From contig CM068380.1 in the NCBI GenBank assembly GCA_034770075.1, positions 33,557,765 through 33,621,764 on the forward strand: a stretch of 64,000 bases of DNA. The letters run 5' to 3'. Numbering within the stretch: position 1 is the first letter of the stretch; every line of letters begins with the position of its first letter. This DNA comes from Aralia elata. Its lineage: Eukaryota > Streptophyta > Magnoliopsida > Apiales > Araliaceae. The position numbers were made by a program, and so were the translations under genes. Of the stretch, positions 36,301 to 49,100 are shown piece by piece. Under the pieces are notes generated by a model. It ran no database searches and was not told the origin of the DNA. It was given only the letters and a program-made list of their open reading frames with translations.

Positions 36301-37905
36301 GCACTTATATATAAGAAGAATATTAGGTTAATAAATACAAAACCTAGCTTATTATATTTTAACTCCCTCTACCTCTCAAGAACCTACTCAACCGAATTCA
36401 TCACAAACAACTAATATCGTCAAGTAAGTATGACTAGTTTATTTTATTTTCCATGATACATGGTTGATCCTCATCTTCAGTTTATATACTATACATTTCT
36501 TTTTTCTTTTCTCTTTTAGGTTAATAAATACAAAACCTAACTTATTATATTTTAACTCCCTCTGCCTCTCAAGAACCTACTCAACGGAATTCATCACAGA
36601 CAACTAATATCATCAAGCAAGTATGACTAGTTTATTTTATTTTCCATGATACATGGTTGATCCTCATCTTCAGTTTACATACTATACGTTTATTTTTATT
36701 TATTTTTATTTTTTGACGCAATATATTGCATGCATGTGTCATCACCTCATTGGTCGGACGTCCAAGGAGTTCATAGAATACAAATGTTCTTCTTTTTCTT
36801 TTCTATTTAGATTTTTAGTTGATTTTAGAAGAGATAAAGAGTAGAAACAAAGGGTACGCTCCCTAGAAGATTTGCTCAATTGTTTCCTCTATTGAAGAGT
36901 CGTAGGAGGAAGTTCTCAATCCTATATATAGAGAGAAGACTAATCAGGAAGAACCGAACTAGTAGGGGACGAGAAAGTGTTATCGTGGAATATTGGATAG
37001 AGCGGAATAGCTTGAGGGCAGGCTTCTTTAGGGATGAGGTTGCAACTGATTGATGCACAAGAGCCTCAACCCAAACAGCAGAAGAGTCTATTCCATTTCT
37101 CAAACTTAGCTCAGCGCGGAGGGAAAACCAGAAATACTTCTTCCCTTGTTGGTTCCGGTTTAACAGCTACTCGCCCATGGAGTGAGGCTGGAACCACAAA
37201 GACATTTGCTTCTGGCTATAAAGAATCACCCCAGCCAATCTTGTAGTTGATCGATTCAAACCCCTTTCTGTCACATCTATTGCTTATAGGCTCCAAAGCC
37301 TCTTCCTTTCCGAGCTGAACCCTTGAATGACTCGAAGCACGACTGTTCCGAACCTTGTCTCCCTTCTCTTCGAGTTCTCGTTCAAAGAGAGCATTTTTTA
37401 TTCCAACCGAGAAGAAGGAAAAATAACAAGACAAAAAGGATAAAACTTTCTATTTGATATAGACAAATCGTCCTTCAAGCAATGAAAACTACCCGCTCGA
37501 TCGCTCCTCTTTTTCCCTTTCTTCGGGGACGGCGACGTCAATAGCTCATAAAATGGGAGAAATTCTTCATGGTAGTTAGAATGTCAGGTTGTTCTCTCAG
37601 CCTAGAGAGACCTGAAAAAGGGTTGAGTTGCTAAATCAAGAGGACATCCGGTATTCTTTAAGTATATATTTGCATGTTAAAAATTTTATTCGAATAGATT
37701 ACATTTTTTTTTTGAGAAAATAATAAAGCAGTTGTGTTCTAACATTAGGCATGCATGGTAATTCATTTAAATTTTTATAAACTCTGGGGCGGACGTAAAT
37801 ATTATGTTTAGCTATGGAAACATATAACAAGAAAAATATAGTTTTAAATTAGACTAAAATATAATAAACTACATGTGCCTCGTACTACAACTGATATATA
37901 TATAT

Positions 37906-37939
<34 letters not shown>

Positions 37940-40900
37940 AGATAATAATATATATATATAATAAGATAATAATATATATATATATAATAAGATAATAATA
38001 TTCACAAAATACAATTCTTTTATATGTAAGTCACCAATTTGTATTAAGTTCATACATAGAAAATTTGTAAATAACAAGCAAACTTATAAGACATTAAAAC
38101 AAAAGGTTTCATACACTTTTGCTTCCTACATGCAACATCTTTTGTCCATATATGTTCATATAGGTGCAAACTTTCAAGTATCTAGTTCCTACATTTAGTT
38201 GAATAGTTTTAAATCACCAAAAAAATAAAAGAAATATAGAGCTAGTATTAAGATTAATTTTGGTTTATCAAAGTCCATGGAGATATTTTCAAATTTAAAA
38301 TTAACATAATTCATTAAAAAAAGTTAAAAACAGTAAATTTTATAATTAATTTTTTTGAATAGTTTACTACATTATATTTCTATTATTTTAAATTAAATGA
38401 TTTTATATTCATTATATGAATTTGAAAATATTTTAAATTAACTTCAAAAATCAAAATGACTTCCATATTTGAATTGAGAAAGCATTTTGTTATTATTTTT
38501 GTAATAACGTCAGGTTATTGTTACCTTTAGATATTGTTTAAAAAAAATAAACATACATATAAGAGTATAATAGCATAATATAGTTAGAACAAATGTTATT
38601 ATATATTTTAATAACTCACATACATAGGATAGGAAAATAATTACACATTAATCTTAAGTAGCCTCTCATAACATGATACATAAACCAATCTAGTTACTCA
38701 TTAATCTTAAGTAGCCTCTCATTTGTAATCTCTCTATAACTAAAGAAGTCTTGCTGCAACATTTGGTGATGATCCAGCATGATCCCCTAAAGAGTATACG
38801 AGTGTAGTGATGAGAGAAACTGAGATCTAGGAAAATAATTTTAAAATTGAAAAAACTTAATCAAACAGTGTCAACACTATTTGATTTGAGAGAAACTGAA
38901 CTTGAATAGTTAATTTAGCGCTGAAATATGGATTTCCTCGTGAACAATATGAGTATCCGAAGCTTTAGTCAGGCACTAATCTCCACCAACTTGAGGCTCA
39001 GTTGAGATTAGTAGAGTAAATGATCTGACAAGGAAGCTAGGATAATCAAAGACCAATTTCCGTGTTAAGCAAAGTTTTTGAGCTACTCCAGAGATCAGGT
39101 ACGATATGTTTCACAAATCCAAGTCGGATAGGCTCGGCGGATAAGGCAAGATTGGGGACATCTTCGGAGAGTCAGATGATTGTCTAGATTGGTTCTTTTG
39201 AGGGAGACCTCTTAATTGCACGGGTCCAAACCCAAATGAAGTTCTGACCATCTGTCAGAGAAAAAAGAACAGTGGGGAGAAGAGTCATTGCCTCATGGTC
39301 AAGCAAGAAAGGAAAGCACCATCCACTTGCTAGAACGATGCCTTTCTCAACTCTTGGTCTATTGATGCTCTTCCGGTCAAGACCTTCGTAACTTGACTCC
39401 ACAGGGCTCATGCAAAAAAGTGTGGGTTAGTTTGGCCTTTAAAGCTGACCGAAACACATTATACCTAACGAACTAATGTGTGATTATGTGTTCGACCTGA
39501 CTGGGATGCCAAGTATTTAAGTGGGGGAGTTTATAACACCCTAGTCTCACATCGGAACATGTGGGATATTTGGATGTGTATATAAGAACTCAGGCTGCTA
39601 TCACTAATACCTTCAGTCATGACCTTTTGGGTGAGCCTATAGTGGGCTAAGATGACCCAAAAAGATATTAAGAAAGCGCGTTGGGGCTTATCATGCCATA
39701 ATTTGATTCTGACTTGGGATTTGACCCGAGTTGTTACATGTGACCTATAACGAAATAAGTATAAAAGGTAGAAAGGGCTTTGGATCAATTTTCTCGAAAA
39801 GTTGAATAATCATTTTTGCTTCGACTCTTTTTTACGTATCTTCTATTTAATCTAGAAAGGAGCCAAAGGGGAAAAAAAGAAGAGGGCTAAATCTGTGGAG
39901 ACTGAATTTTCAGGGGCAGCTCTGTGAAAGAGTGAAAGTCCAGGGACTGAATTGACAAATTTTCTAAGTTTATGGTCAGATTTAAAATTATAACATTGTC
40001 AATTAAAAAAAAATCTTAGAAAACTTTGGGATGCTAGATGTAGTTTGGCATACCAAATGAAAATTAAATGACCGTAACCTCTTTCTTCAACTCTTCGCAC
40101 AAAAGAAACTAACTAGCAATGATTCTCAGTACCCTACAAAGGCTTCAATGGCTGAATATTTACCCTATCATTTCTTCTTCTCTTTCTGGTTGGCTAGCCT
40201 TTTATTCCACTAAAATTTCTGGTTTAAACTAATTGTTATGGTGCCGAAAGGATGACGGCGTCAAAGATTACTCCAAATCAGTGAGGGTTTCCAAGGATAA
40301 ATGTGAAGGTTGCTATTGAGTTCCACCCCCCCCCCCCCCAAAAAAAAACCTTCTCCTTTTTTGGTGACGAACAGTGCTGTGTGAAGTACCTTCTTTTCTT
40401 TTTTAGGCAGCAGCTGATGGTTTTGAGTTTAGGTTTGGGCAGTATTTTGTAGATGAAAACAATGAACAATAAGTGGATGATATCTAATCACTAATTTGGG
40501 ACAATAATTTTAGGACAGAAGACCTTATTAAGGTTTGGATTTTTGGATAAAATCAAACTATACCAAGCCTAGATACAAGACAGGTTTTAAAAAAGTTTAG
40601 AAATATAGATTAAGATGAGAAGGAAGAGTGATAAGGAACCTATCCACCCGTGGAATCCGTAAAGCGCACACAACTAAAGAACAAGCTTTAAACTCAATTC
40701 ATACTCCGAAGAGCTCAAAGATTACTCCCTCCATCCCACAAAAATGCCTGCAGTACAAAAAATATTGTCTAAGAAAAGACGTCTAACGTACATAGTTCAA
40801 ATTCAAAATGTTATCTGAAGTCTATTTTACCCTCATAAGTAATTAAGTAGAGAGACCAGTAATTTGGAGGAAAAGGAAGAATCTTTAATGTACTTACGCG

Positions 40901-43123
40901 AGGTCCACAGTGGATAAAATGGTAACTTAATTATCTTCTCTCCTCAACTTTTGTTTTTCTTAAATTGTGTGAAAAGAGTTTTTAAGACATCTTTATGGGA
41001 CAGAAGGAGTACATCAACTTATATAGGAGACCAACACCTTGGAAGACAAGTAAAAAAGCCTAATTAAGAAAAAGGAAATAACTCCTACTCCCTATGCTCC
41101 AAAATTAGAAATACGTTTTCCTTTTTACTCCGTTCCAAAATAAGAGATACATTTCTATTTTAGGACTATAAAGTGACATGATTTTCCTAATTTGCCATTA
41201 CTTTTCTACTATCATTTTCAATATCACACTAGCACAACTGAATTCCTAACTAATACTAAGGCTATATTTGAGAGTATAAAATTATCCTTAAAAGTCGTCG
41301 TTTTACAAATGTAGCTCAAATTTTGGAATGGAGGGAGTAATAATTGTCTACCACCAAAATCAAATAATCTACCTAAAATAATTAAATATGAAAATTACAA
41401 TTTTTTCCTCTAAAAAACAATATAAAATAACTAATTAATAATCCTTTTTAACTCCTTTATATTGCTCAGTGTCGTGTGGATAACATAGTACATTTTAAGA
41501 TATGCAACAAACAAATCTCTTTGGACACTTGGTCTGCCAGAATCTTGAAGAAACGGAAATCCGAAAGTTGCCATCATATTTTATAGAACGGAACAAAAGA
41601 TGGGAGCATTATTTACAAACAACCAGACTAAGTAGGCATTAGGCAATGTTATGTGAAAACTTGGACCTTAGAAAGCAATTAACGTTTGCCCCTGGACTTT
41701 TAATTTATTTTTTTATTCAATTGTTACATCATGATACTGTCCCAAAAACTAAAACCAACCATAGTTGTCACGGCGTCGCCTAGGCGTCGCCTAGGCGACG
41801 CCTTGGCGTCCAGGCGATGAAGAAATGGCACGGCGAGAGCTCGACTTGGGCAGAGCTGCTAAGGCGAGCGCCTTGGCAGCTTGGCGCCTTAAGGCGTCGC
41901 CTAGGCGACGCCGTGAGACGCCGAGCTGCAGCTCTGGCCCAATTTTTTTTTTTTTCTTTTTCTTTTGAACATAGTTTAACATTCTTGCCTTTGGAAATAA
42001 TGGATCCCAAGACCTCCTCATGCACCCAAGCCTTATTTGTGATGGTTGGTTGTAACTTTATTTTCTATGTGGTGTTTGTTGAATTCTTCATTTCTTTTAC
42101 TAATTTTTAATATCAAGTGTTTTATTTTTGGATTGTTATTGTTAAGTATTTACATAATTGTGCTTTTAATGTTATTCCATAGTGTTATGTTTTGGGTTTT
42201 AATGTATATGAAATTCTATTGTCAATATATTTGTTAAGTAAAATAAATAATATATAAATTGCACATTGTAAACGACTTGTCGCCATACGGACGCCATGGC
42301 GGTCGCCTTGTCGCCTAGACGTCCTAGCGGTCGGCTACCGCCATGACTCGCCGTGGCGCCGTGACAACTATGAAACCAACAACACCATTTAACACTATGT
42401 TTATGTTTGTTTGCAAGGATTACACTTGCGATGGGATTATTAATCCCAAGTGTTTTGTTTGTTTTTAAATTTGGACTTGGAATTATTAGTCCAGGGATTA
42501 TAAAATGACTTAATATGATGGACTATTTAATATCATGTCTAGCTAGGTATTATAATCTCATCATTAGAGATTAAAAATTTATAGACAAAACTAACCTTTA
42601 TTTTTTCAAATATGACTAGCGTATCCTTGAGACGTAATGACCTAAGACGTCATGCCAAACATATGAAAATGTTGGTCTACAGATTTTTTTCCAAAGGATA
42701 AGTCAGAAGTTCATCATCTTAAATCTAATTTTTTTTTAAATTAAAATTAAGGGAGAGAGAGAAACAAATCAAGATGTATTTATCATTTAATTGTACTTCC
42801 TCCTATTTCAAAATTAGATTTACATTTTGATTTCATAATTCAATTTGTAAAATTCTTAATTTTAAAATTAATATGCATTTTTTTATGTTTTAGAAACAAA
42901 AAATATGAGTTTTAGAAGTTGAATTAATAAAATTCCACTTTTCTCGTTCTATCTCAGAGTATCCATTCACCCGAAACTAATCTGCTTCCATTTTCACTTT
43001 CCGTAAGCTGGTGTTTTTAGTTAGTTTACAATAATAGGGGATCTTTTGGGAAAAAAAATATTAAAATTAAATAATTCAGTATCAATTTTAAAATTTTCAA
43101 AATTTAAAATTAACTTCAAGAGC

Positions 43124-43159
<36 letters not shown>

Positions 43160-46100
43160 ATATATATACATATATATAAAAACAGGGGGAATACGATTTG
43201 GCCTAACTACTACTATATATCCCTACTACATTATTGTTTTTATTTTTTTATATTCTTAAGGTGTATTGATAAAGTTTGTAACAGTTTAAAAAGCTTTACA
43301 ATAGATAGATAGAAAATAGATTTTGAAAGTTTATAATTAATTGTTTATCATTTTTTGATGGTTTAAATTATAGTTTAAAATATGTTATTATTGGTAAGGG
43401 TATAATAGTCCAAACGATATTTTTTGATCCAATCCTTTAATTAATTCTGAAAAAAAAAAAACATAACATGAGATTATTTTAAGTTATCTTATGAATAATC
43501 CGATAAAAAACAAGCATATAACTAGGACTATTTAATCCTAGGATTAATAGTCTTGGGGTTTATAATCCCATGGATTAATCCCGGGATTATAATCCTTGCA
43601 AACAAATATAGCCTATGATTCTAAGTAAAAGTGCTGTCAGCAGAACAAACAATATTCACCACCACACAGTCCGCAAGGGAAGGTATTAATCTATTTTTTA
43701 GAATAAAACACAAACAGCGATATGAATAAACTAATTACCTTTAAATTTCTAACTTGATGAGGACATCCAGCTGGAATAAATACTGCATCTCCTTGTTTTT
43801 GCACAAATGCCCAGGGTTGAATTCCTAAATAACAAGAAAACATAAGGTCATGACAACCAAAAAAAAAAAGATATAGCTCCTACTACATTCTACATCTATT
43901 ACGTCAAATATATGAAAAAACAACCATATTCCTCCTTGAGCCTCCTTTTATGCTCCATAGTCAAGTAAAAAGTTTGGTCATGAATAGGATGAACAACCTG
44001 TAACATCAAATTAAATATATTACAAAAAGAACAAATATCAAATGATATAAACAGGGACATGACATTAGATTTCATCTCATAGTTGAACATTAATCTTTTG
44101 GCAAACTAGCATGTTAAGAAGTTCTGCATCTTGATTCAAGACATTCTATAAAGTGTGAACCAATAGAAACTGAACTAGAACAACAAAAAGATAACTAGGG
44201 TTTAGGCTCCACACCTAAACACTAGGGTCTCTTGATCGCAACCAATATAGTTCTGTCTGTAGACAAGAAGATTGCTACAGAGCAAAATATGAAAATTGAA
44301 GGACTATTAATTAGTTATATGTATTATTGTTTAGAAATAAATTGATCTAATTATCTTCTAATCATACTAGTAGATTATCATTAGGAGTTTGTTTCTTAAA
44401 ATTAGATGAGAATTATGGTTGGAAGTAATTAGCACTTGTTTTCCTTATTAAATTAGGTTACCAAGATATTTGAATTTTACTTCGCCTTCAAGTTTTAGTA
44501 TTTCTATACAAGTACTGTAATCCCGCAAGTTTATTAAAGTTTTGCTCTCATGTGTGTTTCTACCCTTCTTTACCATTCTCAGTCTATATTCTAAACTTGT
44601 CCTGCGCCAACAACTAATTGCAAACGTATCAAATTTCATAAACTCTTAATATCAAAAATAGTTAAACTCTAACAATGTTGTGGGGATTACCTTACTTACA
44701 TAGAAATAAAACACTAAGTTCACTTACAAGACAAAAATAATCTATCTAAAATCTAGATATTAAAATACCCTAGTTAATTATTAAAATACCCTAATCAATA
44801 TAAAATACCCTGTATCCCCAATCTTTAGTTAAATATCTAATTACATCAACTTTCATCCAGTTGTACATAATAAATTCTAAACAATAAATACAAAAAAAAT
44901 TTACAGTCTCGGATTATCCTCAACTTCTTTATGCACAAAACCTTAACCAATGTAATTCTCTCATTTTGAAAAACTCTTGTATGCATTCAGACTACATAGG
45001 ACGATGAATAATTTGTGAGAAGATGCTTTTTGTAACATGACTTCTAATCTCTTTTCCCTAACTCCAACTGTAGGCATATTAGTTGCCACTCCTTTATGCA
45101 CAGGAGTTGGAAGTGAATTCGACTCTGCAATAGTTAATTAAGCGAATTTACAAGATCTGGTAGGTTTAAATTTGTAATATTCTGTTTTTAAGTTGGCTCA
45201 TTCTAACTACCGTTCTAATTCCACAGATATTAAACAAACAAAATCCATGGTTCCCAAACTAATTTTTCTTGGATGATCTAGGGATGTTAACAGATGCGGA
45301 TATAGGTATATTTGTATCCGTTTTGAATGGATACAAATCCGCATATTATCTGCTTTGACTGGATATCGGATAATATGTGCTTTGACCGCATATACCCAGA
45401 TAATAGAACGGATTACATATGTTTTGGATTACATTTACAAGTTACAACCCTAAATAGTTCACTACCCTAAACACAAAATTGATATATGTAGTTAACTTTT
45501 GTGCCAAAATTTGATAAAGACTCATTTTATTACTTAATAGCACCAAATAACATTAGAATTCTTACATCCAAATTAAATTAATTTTTAACCAACCAAAAAA
45601 AATAACAAAACTAAAAGGTAAGGTTATTTCAACAGTCAATTGTCAACTATAAATCAAAACATAGCTAGAAAAAATAATATTCAATGAATATTATTCATTA
45701 TTATGTTGTGCATCAAGTTTAAATGTGAAATTTTGAGTTCTTTCCGTCTTAAAATGCATGCTAACATTAAATTTATTATAACTAAGTATGTATTTTAAGG
45801 GAAAAAAAATAATAAATTGATTTCTTAATTTAATCACAATACATAATATAACAATAACATTAATATCAAGTAAATCTAGTACTATATATCTTAAAAGCCG
45901 ACACGGATATTAGTGGATATGGATGTATCTATATCCATATTCGTATCCATCAGATGTGAATATCCGTTTTGACCGGGTATTGGATATCCATTTTGACCGG
46001 ATACAATTACGGAAATTTCGAACGAATATTTCAGGTTTTGTTAACAGCAGCCCTAGGATGATCTATAAGGAAGGTCCATGTATCATATAGATGATCAACG

Positions 46101-49100
46101 AAATTATAACTTCTTTACTAATCCGTATAAAGAAATATTACAATAAGTAGATAACAGGTAATGCTAGGAGTCTATTTAAGGCCATCATTGGTTGAGTATA
46201 TTTCTTGTGCAAATGTGTAAAGATTATTGAGATACCATGAAATCAAACAACCTCATTAAATAATTCTTATTAAAATCAAACAGATTTGATATATCTTGAT
46301 AATTTCTTTCTTAAATTTACAGTACAAATTCTTTCTATTCTAAAACAAGCCTCAAAACTCAACATTTGAAGTTACTTTACTTCAAGAAAGCAAGATGAGA
46401 GTGTTAGAAATAGCAGAGCATTTTAGGAATCTGTAATGCACTAACTCGATCAATAATACTGCAGATTCTTCTATATGAAAAATGGAACACCACAAAATGT
46501 TATTACCTGGTCCACCGGAGAACAATATATGTGCCTAAATTCTTTGAAATATTTCTTCAAATATTCTTCCAACTTAGGGGCATCTTGCCTCCTAAATATG
46601 TCCCAAAGAGCACCTCCCTCTGGGTGTTCAAAACCCCCTATATTGTTATCTGAACATCCAACACCACCATTCCCTGCATTTCCATCCAGTTCTCCCCTCT
46701 TTTCCTCATGAATACCATCTTGCTGCTTCACCATTTGGTCCGTCGCATGTCCACTTAACATGTTCCTGTTTGTCTTGATATTTAAACCATTAACATCACT
46801 AGTTTTTTCACTAGTTTCTTTGCCAAATCCTAGGCCTTCCTCTGACTCCAACCTAGTCAGAAAACATTGCTCAGTCAATGCAGATGCACTACTTTCTCCA
46901 TGTTTTTCAAGTAGTTCACCACCAACACTATCATTTTGCTTCTTGACCACATGATTCACTTTCAGCTCATTTTCAAAAAATTCCCTTTGATCCTGGGCAA
47001 TGTGACATTGCTTCAACTTCTCTATCCTGACGAGCTGTTCAGATGTAAGAGTCACTTCTTGAATATGTGTCAACACATTCACCTGTAACATATCACGTGT
47101 TTTTTTTTATGAGATGTAAACTTCAAAAAGAGTAAATAAATGAAAGAACAGAAATGTGACAACAGAAGGCACAAAAAAGGGAAACTTTTAAGCTGGATGT
47201 TTTGACATGGTGAGCAGGGGGGAGCACATTATAAAGTTTCACTGTCATTACAAGGTTTTCACACAATCTTATGTACATTGGAATTGGTTTATACATTTAA
47301 GAAACAAACATACCGCATCAGACATGTCACAGTGAAGCTTGGTTACACAGTCTCCACGTCCTAGCTCCTGAGCAACTCCATATCCAATATACGTCTTTGG
47401 CCCCATATCGGGCTTCAAAGATTTCTTGGGCCCCATATCGGGCTTCAAAGATTTCTTGGGCAACTTGACAGCAAGATTTAGGTAGCCACTACGTGGATCT
47501 GTATATTCCTTGAAGGGCAAACAACTGAGAAATTCAGCACCGTGACGTGGTAAGTGCTCATCGAATAAGCTAGATGGGGGCCAGTCTTTCAACTTCAGAA
47601 TTTGGGGCCACCCTCGACTGTCAAATCGACCTTCCAGATAGCCCTTGAAAAAGTTGTGTACATTAATATCCATCTGCATAAAATAAAAGGATATAATCAA
47701 TTTATTCTGCAGTTTCTGAAATAAATCTGTGAAATACAATAACTAACAAACCTCTACAGATTCAAAATAGCTATAAGACAATTCGAGAAAGAAAATTTAA
47801 AAAGTACCGTAAAACTTTGACAATATACATTAATCAGGGTTAAAAAAAAAAAAAAACTGGTATATCTCGATCTTTGTTTGCATATAAATCATAACTACGA
47901 TATAAATTGTAAAACTAAAAAAATAAAATAAAAAATGAGATAGCCTTATTTCATCAAATAGACAGGAGAATGCACACCAATGAACGTTAGTACTACTCAA
48001 GTCGACTTGGAAGCCTATATCCACAACAGCAAAACAATGTAAGATACACATAAAGTTAAAAGAAAAAAATAGTACGAGTCTATGATGGCCCTAACCCACA
48101 ATTGCATCACATTCTACAATAATAAAAGATGAGACACTCATAAAACCTTAGGACCAGCCCTCGACTCCATGGACTAAGGTTCAAACACATTCGCTTGCCT
48201 TGCACAATATCATGTACCACGAGGAGATAACAGAACAAATGAACAGCAATAGTTAAAAGACTCTAGTAGAAAAGGAATTTGAAGCATCAAGAAGCATAAG
48301 CTTATCAAAATAAGAGTTCGTATTGTTGATCATATTCAAAGATGGAATTCTACAGCTTTTAAGTTTGCGAATGGAATGGAGCAATGGTTTATACGTCAAT
48401 CGAGTTTAAAGCTGAGGTTATGTATATTATTTGCATTAAAAAAATTATTTGCATTAAAAAAATGATTGCTTTAAACATAACCTTCATATTTTATTGAATT
48501 TGAAATCGGTGAGGCAACATATAAAAAAATCCCTTCGTTCTAAAATATAGGATTAATATTGACTTTTTCGAGTCAATTAAGATATTTTCAAATCCAAAAT
48601 TGATATGAATTCATTTAACTTTAGATAATACAACTATGAAAATTATAAACTACTCAAGAAATACTAAATACAAGATCTAATGGAATCAAAAGTTAAATTA
48701 ATCACATCAATTTTGAATGTGAAAAACATCTCAGATTCTTTAGAAAGTCAAACTTAATCTTATATATTAGAACAACAGACAGAGTATATATCAAAAATTA
48801 AACCAGACTAACTTTTTTCCTTTTCCTTTTCCAAGTGAACAAAAAAAATAAGAAATCTAATTGAGATCACAATTCCTTTATTATGTAAGGAATCTCTGAG
48901 ACGGGGTTCCCTTTCTATTTCACCCTTTCTTTCATCCACGTAAAACTACAGTTGTCACGGCGCCATGGCGAGGCGAGGCGCGGCGGTAGCTGACCGCCAG
49001 AACGCCTAGGCGATAAGGTGTCCGTCATGGCGTTCATATGGCAACAAGTCATTCACAGTGTGCAAGTTAAACATTATCTATTTTACATCAAAAGTATATT

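Noticed and set aside
40327..40350. Poly-C/poly-A run as a functional element
   Set aside because: A simple homopolymer tract, possibly affected by sequencing error.
46475..46954. Plus-strand ORFs at 46,475-46,711 and 46,760-46,954
   Set aside because: Antisense to JMJ-A exon 8, which has correct splice borders and phases.
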